From Scolanthus callimorphus (taxonomy: Eukaryota; Cnidaria; Anthozoa; Actiniaria; Edwardsiidae), in NCBI GenBank assembly GCA_033964015.1, contig CM066918.1:25937387-26001386 (forward strand): 64,000 nt of DNA, written 5' to 3'. The notes beneath the pieces were generated by a model that worked only from the letters and a program-made list of their open reading frames with translations, did no database searches and had not been told where the DNA came from. Position numbers and translations under genes: made by a program. Below, piece after piece: positions 12,608-27,600 of the stretch; the first letter of the stretch is position 1; each line of letters begins with the position of its first letter.

Positions 12608-15600
12608 CTGAAATTCGGCCAAATCAACAATATTGCTATCAGAAACATAAACAAGTTGTTTTTATTAAATCAATCATGACAAAAGTGGTCGCGAGTCGCC
12701 AAGTTTAAAAACACTTTTTTTCTACGCACATTCACTTGAAGCCTTACTAAGATGACTGAATAAGTCTATCGGTGAGTCACTAACATGCAAGTTCAACTTG
12801 AATGCCGTGGAATATATACAAACTGCACGATCGCAGAAGAAACTGGCCTTCCCATCTTTTTTTCCATACAAGTACTATGCGTTACCATAGAAATAATGTT
12901 TTATAGAAAGATCGATAGCTCATTTTACAGAGGAAACTATCGAGACCGGGACGAGAATCGCTGCATGTAAGAGATTCCGGAAAGCAATTTTTGCGTGCTT
13001 TGGAATCCGGAATACAGCTATTGGAATCCGGTCTATGGAATCCAGAACCCAAAGGTCATTTGGGTATCTTTTATTGGAATCCAAATTCAAAGACAGTTTG
13101 CAATCCGGAATCTAGCGGCTAGAATCCCGGTAATCCAGACGCTGGAATCCAAAATCCGAATTGCCCTTGGAATTCCTTACAAGAGGTGAGGAAAATAGTT
13201 TACAGTATCATTAATCTCGACTCCATTAACGCAAAAAAAAGAACTCGCTTACTCAAAGGCGAGGGGGACAAGGTGCACCAACATCTAAGAACACTGGCTT
13301 TCATCAAAATAATGTAAAACACAAAACCATGTGGCACTAACCTGATTACTAGTGTATTGCAGTTCAATCTTGCCATTCCATTCCCCGTTGACTTTACAGA
13401 TCACTCGGCCAGTAGACGTGTTCTTGACCTCACCCGTGACCCGATGAAGCTTGCCCCCGTAGAATGGTTTAGTGTGGAACGTCACTGACGCATTGTAACC
13501 AGTCTTAGCGCACGTGATGTGCAGTTTGCCACCGAGCTCCACCCAAGGGATCGTTAATATCGACCTGGAAGACACGTGTGTTTGAAGAGCTTAGAAAGGA
13601 TCATAATATAGTCAGCTTCAGTTACCAAGAGGAATTAAAGTGCCTTTGAAACGAAACATTTGTTTTTGTTTTGGAAAACGAATATTCTATATTAAAACTC
13701 ATTTATGAAACTCGGTCGCGGCACGGAACCTGGCCGGCTATAGATACGGAATGAAATCGCGTTGTCGCGGCACGGCCACGGTCGCGGCGCGGCACAATTT
13801 TGTCCCGGCACTTTTTTCACATCCAAACGAAATCTGCTCTATGTCACGATAGTGCTATTGGTCAGAAGAATCTTATTGTTTAAATGCACACTTCGCTGGG
13901 CCATAAATTGTTATTTTAACACATACCGGCAATAAGCACTCGGGAATGTGAAGTGATACTCCTCATCGTGTTCTAGTAATGAGACGACGGCTGTATGGGA
14001 AGATGACAGTGAAAACCATGCTAAAATCTTTGAGCTGCCATAATAAACACGAATAGTGTTCTACCACGGAGAAAACACAGTGACTACTCTTTCACGTATA
14101 GCAATATAGTCCTCCAAACCAACTGATCTTATTACAAGAGAAGCACTTTTGGCTCAGTGTTATGGCACTGTCTCCAAACGCTGTGCCCCGGATCGACTCC
14201 CGGGCGGGACAGAGGGAATTTCGTTCTGTCCTCATATTGTCATATTTTCTCTCCGGCTCATATTGTGAGCTGAACGTTGTTCTACTGTGTTTTACTGTGT
14301 TTCCTTTTTCGCAGCCCGAAACATCGACTATATTTCGTATTTTGTGCTTTCCCGTTACATTCGTTACGGATGACAGAAAACGTACCTTCGCCAACATTCG
14401 CTACTCCTATAGACATCCCATAGAACTTGGACTTGGTCCATATATGGGCATTAAAACATATCTTTTTACGTGGACACTCGGCATAAAATCCAGAGACTGA
14501 AAGAAAACAAAGTCACTGTTAGGCTAGCCTGAATTAGATCCCTCCCTTCGTTCTCGATCGTACCTCACGTTGCGATAGGAGACTTCTGAATTCAACAACT
14601 GGATTTTCTTATCCATTATGTGATCACAGCCCAGTGGCGGATGCAGACCCTTAAGAAGGGGGCTGGCTAGTACAAAGGATATACTACAGAGTTCAGACCA
14701 AGGGGGAGGGTAATCTTAAGGTTTTTACAAGAAATATGAGAACAAGGGAGGTGGCTAGCCACCCTAATCACCCCCCCCCCCCCTAGATCCGCCCTTGGAA
14801 GTAAAAACCGTTATTGGTTACGACGTTTCAAGACAACACACGCTTTCTTCGACACTTGTGGCGTTGTGGCGCCTGGCTGCCCGGGGGAGCGTGCGTTGTC
14901 ATGGAATCGTTCCTGCACGTCTTACTGTGAAACGCAGCAAATCACATTCTACTGACCGATTTTGGGTCAGAAAATTTCGCTCAAAATTTAGCGTTGGAAA
15001 TTAATTTCTTGATATTCACCGCGAACATCACATTTCCTCCGGCAAACTTTTCAACGACAGTTACTCCGATGGAGGAACCTTCAGTAATGACGCATTTAAA
15101 ACGAGATAAATACTAGTTAAATAGTGCTTTCGAGTGGCATACTGCAGAATCACTCTGAAGCGTCACTTGTATTTTCTTGTATACACACCAGCCTTCAGGC
15201 GAGGGATATTCTGCAGTATGCTACGAGAATTCATAACTATTTTATACCACGCTACAGAAAATTAAGGGCAACGTTTTACGTAAATGCAGTGCACGTTGGG
15301 AAGGTTAATTAGAAAACCGCCGAATATACAACGCCATTCCTGCATTCTGATTGGCTGTATTTTCTGTGGCGTGGTATAAAGAATAAGATCACAGCATTAC
15401 CTGGAGGGTGGTGCGAAAGTTGCTCGGCCACAAATCGGACCCCCCTGTCATCCTCGTCTTCTGCTACGTCATTGGCTAAATTCAGGGGGTTCCTCTCAAT
15501 ACCCGTACTACACTCATCTCGCACATCCCACGAGCAATAAAAAGTCTCTCCTAATATAGGGTTATATGGTTTCTTGGCTAACGAGCCCTGAAAAGTAGAA

Positions 15601-18600
15601 TGTTAGGGTTGTATACTATATGGCTTCTTGGCTAACGAGCCCTGAAAAGTAGAATGTAAGGGTTGTATACTATATGGTTTCTTGGCTAACGAGCCCTGAA
15701 AAGTAGAATGTAAGGGTTGTATACTATATGGTTTCTTGGCTAATGAGCCCTGAAAAGTAGAATGTAAGGGTTGTATACTATATGGCTTCTTGGCTAACGA
15801 GCCCTGAAAAGTAGAATGTAAGGGTTGTATACTATATGGTTTCTTGGCTAACGAGCCCTGAAAAGTAGAATGTAAGGGTTGTATACTATATGGTTTCTTG
15901 GCTAACGAGCCCTGAAAAGTAGAATGTAAGGGTTGTATACTATATGGCTTCTTGGCTAACGAGCCCTGAAAAGTAGAATGTTAGGGTTGTATACTATATG
16001 GCTTCTTGGCTAACGAGCCCTGAAAAGTAGAATGTAAGGGTTGTATACTATATGGCTTCTTGGCTAACGAGCCCTGAAAAGTAGAATGTAAGGGTTGTAT
16101 ACTATAATGGTTTCTTGGCTAACGAGCACTGAAAAGTAGAATGTAAGGGTTGTATACTATATGGTTTCTTGGCTAAAGAGCCCTGAAATGTAGAATGCAA
16201 GGGTTGTCACTCCAGGAATGCCTCATCAAAAGAATAAACTAAAACTAAACTCGGTGCCATACATACCTTTCGTCCCACATGGAACGAAGTCAAGTAAAAT
16301 TCTAAAACAGCTAATATCCTATCCTCTGCAGTTACACCGTCCGCAATTCTACAAAGAAAATCGCAAAAATTATATCTGGTAATATAAACACAAGCCGAAT
16401 GCCCTGTGGAATGAAGTGACATTAATGCCATGCATAGATACAATCATTACAATACAAGTTATAAATGAAGTGCTACTTATACACCTCTTTCAGAAAAGGT
16501 TGCACCGTCACAATTATCTGCTGTAGCCCGCGGTGCGTCATGGGCGAAACTAGAAAAGCAAAATTTATTGCGAGTGATGTATTGTGGAATCATTTAGCAT
16601 AGGTATAGGTATCTATCCCCAAAACAGTGTCCATCATTCTATTTTGTATACCTATTTGATTCCATGACGCCGCAGGCTATAATAGGCAATTGTGACGGTG
16701 CAAACCTTTTCTGAAAAAGTGTATACAAAATAATAAAATGACACATGAAGGTACATGAGTATACCGCACTTACTTGACAAATAGGTCGGGGTGAGCGAAG
16801 AAGTCAGCGTACATTTCTAGTAACGATCGAGGCTCCAAAATAAGGTTGGTAACACAACCTACGGAGAATGATAGCTTGGATCAAATCCATATTCTGAATA
16901 GAGCGGTTTTCACATGACTGTCGTGAAAACAATTGCAATTCAGCAATCACTAGCCAATCAGAATCGAGAGAAATCACGACTTGCTCCTAAATGGCTTTTT
17001 TTCTCAGCCAATTGCAAGCCGAACCAATTACTAAGTAATTACACAATTGTATTTACTACCGAATTTGATTGGCTGAGAAAAATGAGTAGCCAATGAGAAC
17101 GCAAAGCAATCGCAATTACATAACAAGTCTAGACAGTCATGTGAAATCCGCTCTATTCATGACCATGATGGTATTTACTATTACTAACGGAGCGAGGGCA
17201 TCCCGGGAAATGTGAAACAAAGGACTTGGCGTATTGGCTGTGCGATGGCAAATACAAGACGATTTTCGTCAGTCATAAGCTGTGAGCGCACTTTGCGGAA
17301 TTTCCGTAATGCCTCAGGATGCCGCCTCAGCGTCCAATAATAGCGCGCGTACTATCTTTGCAATATTTAACAATCAGACCTCGAGGCCGAATGTGCTATG
17401 ACAAGAGGTCTAATTGTTTTAGTATAAACCAACTAGTTGGTCAGTTTTGGCAATGAATTTAGTTTTCTTGCAAAGAAAGGTGGTGGTTTTGCCAGATACG
17501 GTCTATCACTAATGGACCATTAGTAGCTCAGCCAATCAGAATGCAGGATTTGTAATAGACCATTAGTTGGTTTATACTAAAATAAGATAGTAGCGGTATA
17601 CAATAGGTTGACAATATTGACACTATGTCAAAGCGTGTGTGTACAGTGCGGAATCTCTAAGTGAATTCCGAAATTTCCTTACTTTCATTGATCAAAACAC
17701 GTCATTCATGGAAAACAGGCTTTGTACTATTTTTTAAAGATATAGACGTTGCAAATTATTATTATTATTAGTTACTAGTATTTGCCTGATGTTTTATCGT
17801 GTCTTATAAAGATGACGATATGTGGCGAGCTGTGCGTTCTTCCTGCCCCCTTGCCCCCCTCCCTTCACCAGAGAAACGTGCCCCACCTTAGTCAAGTCCA
17901 TGCCTAGCTTGAGTTGTGACAACAAATGGAGTATAATGCTCTTGTGTTCCTCAACACTCTGATGTTCAGGTTCCTCTCCAGAGCTGTACACTATATCGTC
18001 CGTCACTTCGCTACTCTTGATAAATTCACCTAAGGGCCGATATAACAAAAACATTTGCCACTGGGTCATTCACAACGAAGCCATGCCTCGATAGGCAAGA
18101 ATTTTAAGCAAGGTTTTCTCACCCAAAAGGCTGATTCCCACTGGAACGCAAGCGCTGGAAGCAAACGCTAGGTCAAGGCAAGTGTGAATCATAGCGACCA
18201 AGCTAAAGCCTAAAATCAACATTGATTAGTAACTTGCGCTCGCTTGTTTCACCCTCTAGACGCAAGCACAATTGCAAGCGCAGGGGATCGCAATGTCTCG
18301 ATTTCGTTGCGCTTGCGTTCAAGTGTGAACCGCTCTATCATCTCACTTACCCATATCATTATCCATAGCCTGCAGTGCCCTCTCGCAGCATGAAACGCTA
18401 CTAGTATCCTCTTGTTTGCGCTGGGACTTGGCTCTATCACCTCACTTACCCATATCATTATCCATAGCCTGCAGTGCCCTCTCGCAGCATGACACGCTAC
18501 TAGTATCCTCTTGTTTGCGCTGGGACTTGGCTCTATCACCTCACTTACCCATATCATTATCCATAGCCTGCAGTGCCCTCTCGCAGCATGACACGCTACT

Positions 18601-21600
18601 AGTATCCTCTTGTTTGCGCTGGGACTTGGCTCTATCACCTCACTTACCCATATCATTATCCATAGCCTGCAGTGCCCTCTCGCAGCATGACACGCTACTA
18701 GTATCCTCTTGTCTGCGCTGGGACTTGGCTCTATCACCTCACTTACCCATATCATTATCCATAGCCTGCAGTGCCCTCTCGCAGCATGACACGCTACTAG
18801 TATCCTCTTGTTTGCGCTGGGACTTGGCTCTATCACCTCACTTACCCATATCATTATCCATAGCCTGCAGTGCCCTCTCGCAGCATGACACGCTACTAGT
18901 ATCCTCTTGTCTGCGCTGGGACTTGGCTCTATCACCTCACTTACCCATATCATTATCCATAGCCTGCAGTGCCCTCTCGCAGCATGACACGCTACTAGTA
19001 TCCTCTTGTCTGCGCTGGGACTTGGGTGTACCTCCTGAGCTACGGAGGGACCTCAGGTGCCTCATGTCGGGCTGGATTTGCCGGACAAAGGCCTTGTCGA
19101 AGAGTTGCTGTTGAAAAGAGCAAATGATAGCAATTGATTATGACACAATAGAACGCGATTGATTATGACGCAACAGAACGAGATTGATTATGACGCAATA
19201 GAACGCTATTGATTATGACGCAACAGAACGAGATTGATTATGACGCAATAGAACGCTATTGATTAACACGCAAGAGAACGCATTTTCTTCCTTGGAAGCC
19301 CACCTCCTTCAGTTCGAAGGTTCTTGTGAGAGTGCAATTGAGCAAGTGCAAGTGTAAAAGTAAAACGTCCATCCGGCCCGTGCCAGTGAAACAAAATTTA
19401 AATAATATTGATATTATTATCATGCAAGAGAATGCTATTGATTAGAGCAGATTTCGTATGACTGTGAAAAGTGCCGCGAAAGAGTTGTGCCGCATTCCGT
19501 ATCTACAGCAGGCCAGATTCCGTACCGCCACCGCGACAGTACCGCGCCGTGTCACGGCACTTTTCACAGTCATACGAAATCTGGTCTATCACGCAAGAGA
19601 ACACTACTGATTATCACACAAGAAAACGCGATTGAATATCACGCAAAAAAAACGTTCTCGTACCCAGACTTATCTGGTAACAGCCATTGACGCGTGCGCT
19701 AAATTTGATAAAGAGCCGTTGAGAGAATGAACTTTCTGCGCATGCTCCAACGCTTAAATCAGTCAACCAGTGAAGGCCCTCAAATGGCTTCCACCAAAGC
19801 TTCGGCCCCGCGAGGTGAAGAGCCGAGTAGATCTGGGTACTATATTGGCAAGAGAAACAACAAAATGGCGCGCGCCATAATCTCACAGATTATCAAACAG
19901 CATTTGATTATCAGAAAAATTCAAAACATTCCCACAAGATCACGTATCAGCAGCTTTTAACAGCACTTCGACATATCTGCACAGAAGGTGAGCTCAAAGG
20001 GACGAATGAAAGTCCTTCACAAATAAATTAGCTGCAGCGGAAACAGCGAGAAATGTCTCGTCTGGCTCGAAATGACGAATGTCTAGATGGGAAAATTGTT
20101 TTCTAATCTGATAGCGCGTGGGAAAACAATTGCGAACATTTGTTCTTTTCATTTAGTATTTGATCATTCATTTTATACTCACTCCGTCTGGGAGTAAAAA
20201 TATATTTTACACCTTGGTAAACTGTCGTTTTAAAGATACAACCGTCTCTGGATGACTTTGTTCTCGAAAAAACAAAAACAGAGTAATACATGTACACATC
20301 GAGAGTAAAACTATGAAAGAAGACACGAGGACAAAATAAATTAGTAACGACACAATCTAGATACGCGTTTGTTCGTTGTTTCTATGTAAAACAGCTGATG
20401 AAAATGGATTATTAAAGTATATAGCGTAACATATGATGATAAATGCATAGCTTTTTAACACGTCAAAAACAAAAGATGAAATCGTGAAATATATAGGTCA
20501 TTTTATTACTCGGTTTGGATCTGAAGAGTTCTCAAGTTTTGAATTCACAAACGCGGCTATTCACTACAAACCTCCAACCCTCACGAACCCTTACTCGGAT
20601 CTTCTGGAGAGTAGGTCAGCTTATAGTATCTATTACATCTAAATACACAATAAAGAGTTCCTTTATTTACTTTCCATTTCTCGTTTGTTTTGTTATTTGC
20701 TCAGCTATCTTTAACAAACACTTTTTCAGAAAACCAAAAATTGGGTTTAAATATGAACATAATACGACCAATTCACATTTTCGTGCCCACGTTGAGAAGT
20801 CAGTATATGGTCGCGCTCTGTATAATAATAAACCGCTTCACAGCACTCGTTCGTTAGCTCGTAATTATACTCTAATTTCAAGAGATTGGGGTAGTTTACC
20901 TGGATTTTCGTAATTTTCCTTTGACATTTTTAAGTCTGGCGTTCATCCCGCATGGATCAAGATCCTGGTATTTGTGCTTGGCGAGTTGAGTGATAAAATT
21001 TGGCGACTTGAGTCTGCCATCAGAAAAACACGGCCTTCTAAAATATTAATAACGTATTCAAAACAGGCTGTTCAACACCAGTGACGTAAAAGTAAGATCA
21101 TCGCAGCACGAGAAGAGCGTGTTTTACTTCAATTTTTTTAACTTGCTATTTGCATATTCTACTCTAAGATGTTATTTAAGCAACGCGCGTACATTGTACA
21201 CGAAAAACGAAACGGAGTTGTTTTTCATTTTATCATGCGTAGCTTATCGCCCTTATCTTTGATAATTTTCGCATTCTACTAAAGATACCATCAATTTAGT
21301 TTAAGACTTAAAGTTTCCCTACAGCTGGAACTTTACACGTGTTTTTATTTACAACAAGTTAACTAAAGAGAAAAGTTTATAGTAAGTGCGAATAGTTGTA
21401 GCTGAAGTCCTTTAAGTCTCTACGGCTCACGTCCAGATTTACCATTGTGCAGCAAGAAAAGGTAGAGATTCCCCAATTAACCAATCAAATTTGAGTCTTT
21501 TGGCGGCAAGCACTTTATACCCACGAACTATCAGGCTTTAGTATCACCCAACCAGTGGACTATTGCCAATGCTGCATTCTGATTGGCTACGCTACTAGAG

Positions 21601-24600
21601 GTATTATCAATAGACCTCTAGTAGCGAAAGCGCCGATTTTGAACATGTAAACAATGGCGACCGCTTCTCGTTTTGTCGAGGTTTTCTTGTGATTTTTTAG
21701 ACAATTTTTCACTTATTTTGTCCAACTAGTTGGGTGATACTAAAACAATTAGACCTCTCGCCCTCAAGGACAACGGGTCAATAGCCGGACTCGAGGTCTA
21801 ACTGTTAATTAGACCCTCGCGTTAACAGAGGCGGTAGTGGGGAGGGGAGGGATGGGGCGGGTTTTCTCAACAGATGTGGCGGATGCACGTGATATACATC
21901 CTTTTCAGAACACATTGGAGGAATTATTTTAAAATGTCTCCCATAAGAGACTCATGAAGCAGAAGGAGTTTGGTATGGAGAGGACGAAATATATTGTTTT
22001 GTACAGTGCCTAAGGCCTACGGCAAACGTCGTACTTCAGTCGAACTTCTTCTGTCCCTGTCGAACCTTTCCTTTTTCAAAGGATGCCGCTTCATTAGACT
22101 TGGATTGGAACGGCACGACTCTGGCACGACGTTTGCCTAAATCTATGACCGTTGGGCGACATACAATAATTGGCTTCTTCCGATCAATTCGTTTTGCTTG
22201 TTTGTTTGTTTCGAGAACGCTTGCACTGTGTCAAGAACGCTTGCACTTATTTCATAACCAATGGTGTGTTGTAGAAATAGGTGACAAGTTAATGCAAGGC
22301 ATAGAACATGCAAGGCCATGAAAGCCGGAATAGGTTCTTTGCAGCTCAACAGTCATGTGCTAGCAGTGGCGTAACTAGAGCTGTTTTGTAAGGTACGCAA
22401 GAGTAGTCTGATAGACAACATCATCAGAAAAGCATCAGAAAATGTATAACAAAGACGTGAAAAGTTTAGTACGCAGTTGGGTACTTTGCGTATTGATAGC
22501 TACGCCCCTGTGCTAGTTAGTTCGCTACAAGCCTGTAAGTAGACGTCTAGATTCCAAAGGTAAATCAAACTGGAGAGCAAACAAACTTTTAGCTGACTTC
22601 GCTTGTTTACGAAATCGTGAAGAAATTCGATTGAGATAGTCCGCATATTCGAATTGATTGGACCAAATGTTTTTTATCAGCAGGTATTAAAGAATACTGA
22701 TCATCTATGTTTCATTTTTGCTCTCCAGTACAAACCACATGACAGACGAACTGCAAAGAGCCTATAGACCAAATCGGCTAACGGTGTTTACATCTTGTTG
22801 CCACCTAAATCAGATCATGTGATGATTCCATTGGGTGGATAATTTTGTTAGTTCTGCACATACACTCGTGCACTCGGTCGAGTGAAAATTTTGACAATTG
22901 TAACCACCCAAAGGAATCATCACATGATCTGTTTTGGGTGGCAACAAGACGTAAAACCGTTAGCCGATTTGGTCTATAGCATTCGCCAGTCATTTGAAAT
23001 CTGTTCTACTTAGAAGCAATGCAGAGGTTAATATATGTAATGGAGGGAGGGGATAGGGAGGGGGTAGGGAGGGGGCAACCTACCTTGCGTCTGTAGGATC
23101 CAACCACTCAAGCGTCACACCTGGAACCGATCAAGATTACAAATCATCATATATCAAGAAAGTGCTGTCCGTTTTGACGACTCCGCGCATCTCCTCACCA
23201 TGCCTTTTGGCCGAGAAAAAACAACAACAAAACAAAATGGCGACCACTGCCATGGTGCTTTGAATAATAAGAAACAAAGAATTAAGCGGGATAAAAATAA
23301 AAATAACTTTACGCCTCGCCAGTTGAATTCGATTTCAGGTTAAATGAATAAAAACGGTTAACAAAAACTTGTGAAAATAGAAAACGGTAAGCAAAATAGT
23401 TAGACCGCTGACCGTTGGTAGGGATCAGTCGGCTTTAATTAAGCTATAAGCCGTTCCTCTCCCTTCTCTCCTAATTTTAATGATCTCAAAGGCTATTATT
23501 GTAAAAACAATACTTTTATACGCTAAAATGATGTTGATATTTAACCGGATTGGTGAACTAAACTTTGAACATTATACGCACCATCATTTTCGGCAATACT
23601 CTTACGAAAATATCACTTCCGAAATCATATATTATTCCCTTCGTCGGCGCCCGCAACGCGACTGTATCATTTTAGTTCCATGTCTTGGATTCATAAAACA
23701 GCATCGCTCACGAGAACGGACAAAAAGGAGGCTGAATAGCTGACGTCGGCATGACGCAGTGTTTCCTGCTTGCTAGTGTGAGCTCTGCTAGGGGTTGAGG
23801 TTACGGTATTTTTAGATAACGGCAAGTAGCTATTTTAGTAGCCTATTAACGCGTGGTTAGAGATAAAGCGGTCCGCTCTGAACAAGGATTCGCCGGCACT
23901 AATAAAGAAGATTATGATCAATGTAATAACAAACACAGATTTGTTTAGCGAGATCAATATTAAAATAATAACAAAACACAGGGGGAATAACTCATATTTG
24001 TTGCCGCCGCTTCTGTACGGTAGTTTGAAACATCTAAAGATAAAGAAACTGTGGGCATGTCAAAAACTTAACAGTAACTTTAAAAAGAACACAACACACG
24101 AAGGGCTTATTGAAGTATAAACTGGAAACACGTAACAACCCAAGGTTATAAACTTTTTATGATCACTTTATGGTGCCATTCAAAACAGTTAAGTTAGACA
24201 ACAACACCAACTCTGAGTTGTCATGGAAACATAGTCAAGAGATCATATCTGTATCAGAATTTGTAGCCCTCTGAAACTGCTTTGTAGAAACTTCGACAGT
24301 CGCGATTCAATAATAATAAAAGAAAATCAGAGTTATGAACCAGCCAGACTTCAAAGTGTGGGTTTTACTGTCACTGTTTGTTGTTGTGGTTGCTGTTGCC
24401 AATGCTGTAATCATGTCATGTTGTCGTCGTCGGTGCTGTTACCGTTGTTGTTATTGTTGCTACTGTTGTTGTTGTTGTTGTTGCTGCGTTTACCGTTGTT
24501 GTTGTTGCTCGTAATGCTGTTGTTGTTATTGTTATTGTTGTTGTTGCTGCTTATGATACTTTGTTCTTGTTGTCGTTGTTTTGTTGTTGCCATTGTTTCT

Positions 24601-27600
24601 GGGTTTTTGTTGATGCTGTTGTTACTGCTGCAGTGTGTCGTTGTTGTTGATGCTGCTGTTGTTGATGCTGCAGTTGCTGTTCGTAATGCTGTTGTTGTTA
24701 TTGTTGTTGTCGCCGTTGCTGCTTATGATACTTTGATGTTGTTGTCGTTGCTTTGTTGTTGTCATTGTTTCTGTTTTGTTTTATGCTGTTGTTACTGCTG
24801 TAGTGTGTCGTTGTCGTTGATGCTGCTGTTGTTGATGTTACACAAATATTTTTCCTCATTTGTTTTTAAGGAAGTGTAATGTGTATAAAATTCAATTGAA
24901 CAAAATTCAATTGAATTGACTTGAGGATGACTTGTTTCTAAAAAGCGCAAGATAGAATTCCGGCTGCGTATTGCTTTTTCAAGGCGAATAATAATCAATA
25001 ACAACCCTTAGCGACTTGTAAATGGTGCGCAGTGTTATATTAGCCTGGCAAATACGTCTCGACATCAAACAGGTTGACGCGGATTAGCATTTTGGACACC
25101 TATAAGCGACTATGACTGTTTTATGTGCAACAAAGCGATAGAAATGTGTGTTGACATATTTGTTTCAAATTTTTTATTCCTAAATGGCTGGTTTATAGTG
25201 AGTTTTGAAACATCCCAATGGATGGATTAAAATAAATTGTGAATATTATAATTATTATTTAACATAAAGGATCCACGCAACATGCAGTGCGGAAAACGAT
25301 GTGTCTTCATGGAGAAAACTACGTTTCAAACGTCCTAATTTATTGCATTTCATAATTATGAATAATATAATAATTATTTAACATTAAAAGGATAGAGTAC
25401 CGGGAAACGATGTGTGTGTTTGTTACGAGATAGCAAAACTGATACAGCCTTTCATTAAACATTACACAGGAACCAAGTTATAGCTAATAGTTCAGTAATA
25501 TTGGAACAGAGTTCTAATTCTTATGACTGGGCGATCTAATAGAATTGTATTTTACCAATTGTGTAAATACGAAATAACATAGCATTACCTTAATTGAAAG
25601 TACCCGGTATTACTGAACTTGATCCAAAGTCTTTTTAAAGCCACGAGCCATGAACAAGCGTAATAAAATGCAAGTATAAAATGCCAGTCTTGTATTAGGC
25701 ATGTATTATTCCAAGTGTTATGATAATAGCGAGCTGTGTTAATTCATTCATCTGTTATAAAGAATAATTATAATGACGCAAAATGCTCATCAAAATCATT
25801 TGCATGTCAGAACCGTTTTTATGTTCCAAGTGAAGAAAAAGTTCAAAACATGCTGACAGGTTTAGATATTACAAAAGTAAATATTTTTACAAGGAGGTCG
25901 GCCTCGAACGTCGTACTAAAGGCTAAAATAAAAACTCTTGATGTGTGAATAGAACACTTTGTGGTCAAAATAAAAACCAAATACTACAAAGTGTGGAATT
26001 ACTACAAACACAAAAGGTTATATACAAAGTGTAAATAGGCTATTTAAAATTATTTGGTAAGGTTTTTGGTTGTAACTGGACCATTTATTTAGAACCCGCT
26101 TTAGCGAATTCAATTTTACTCACAAACATTTTAGTCTTAGCACTTCAGTAGCCAATAACACAGGCTACCCACCTGAAGGTAAGTCCTGATTCTGCACCTC
26201 TGCAACCTGTAAAAACACAGGCAATTTCAAAGGACTGGAATTATGTTGAACATGATCTATTAGAGTCCAACCTGGCACAGATTTGCCAATGTGTATCCCT
26301 TCAAAGTATGTTCACTGCTAGTCACTTCGAGTTTCCTTAAGGTGGATCGACCCAGTAATTTTGCACCCATGCCAACCAATTTTGAACCTCTCATATAAAA
26401 ACAGTTTGTTTTCTATAGCGCAGCCAGTATAACACACATACTACCCATAGACTGAAATACATGTCACTACAAAAGTTGGGGAGATCGGAGTTAGTATCAC
26501 GTGACAATTGAGACACGCCTATTTTTACTTTCATATCCCAGTTTCAGGCTGTACCGGCATTTTTTCGATTTTTGTTTGTGATACACACTAATTACATATT
26601 CATTAAACTGGTTCGCACTTTTAATTCAATCTCTCAGTAGAATTCCTTTGTTTCCTTTGTTCTTCTCTCGTTCTTTCTTCTTTTTCTTTCTATCCACAAA
26701 GCAGAGACTCAACTGCAATTCTTTGGGAATGCAAAAAGGGAAGCATTTTCGATAAACAACCGAAAATAAAAGTGAACAACAACAAATTCATTAAAGATAC
26801 ATTGCGTCGCGTTGCGCCGCGACATTTACTTCACGGAAAAGTACAGAAAGCGCGTTTCAAGATGAAAGATCGAACATGACTCAAAATACATTTTTCCATT
26901 GAGCACCTATTTCCAAGATACCTATAACAAATTCGGGAGATTTTACTTGAATACAGAGAGCCCAGGAGATGACGTAAAAAAACCCGGGAGATTCCCGGGT
27001 AATCTAGGAGTATTTTAATCAGAATATAAATATTGTGCATGTTTGTTTTTCACTTTGCATTGAATTGCTTTTGCTATCCATCGTACGCCGCTCGTTTTCC
27101 GAAAAAAAACTACGAACGTATTGAAATAAACGACTTTACTTCTCGTTCAAACGTTATCGAAAATTTTAAAAACGACTTTGGGTTCCGTTTGAACTTTTGA
27201 ATTAGCATAAACGACTTTTAAAGTCGTTCAAACGACTTTGAAGTTAATGAGCACGACTTTTTCAGCCGTGCAAACGACTTTTCAGGTCGTTTGAACGGGT
27301 ACCGAACGACTTAAGGCAAAAAACGGAAAGTCGTTATTATACGTTTTCCCATGCAGGGTCACAAATGCTCTACGGTACCTCGAGATTGACTGATTGCCTA
27401 CGTGTAACCGAAGTTTGACTAAATTCTACAAGCCCGATCTGAAGATATTTTAGGATTTATAAATCAGGGCTATAATTTATGTAAATTCAAGTGTAATGAA
27501 TAAATATGTCAGAGTTTGGTACTTCATGGTTATAAGGAAAAAAAACTACGATTTTTTAAATCAGACCAAATTTCGTGAAAGTAGGCCCAAATTTCGCGTT

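Noticed and set aside
12995..13189. 64-aa frame rich in NP and IQ
   Set aside because: Translation of a degenerate GGAATCC repeat.
18249..19114. Two long overlapping open frames of 33-residue repeats on opposite strands (234 and 232 aa)
   Set aside because: They follow from a 99-bp repeat unit divisible by three. The true coding frame in this stretch is only the exon at 19107-18945.
20515..20913. 132-aa plus-strand frame within an ORP intron
   Set aside because: No family resemblance or splice context; composition matches surrounding AT-rich intron.
24358..24879. 173-aa Leu/Cys/Val-rich open frame
   Set aside because: Product of a GTT/TGC triplet repeat; no Met context, domain or splice signals.
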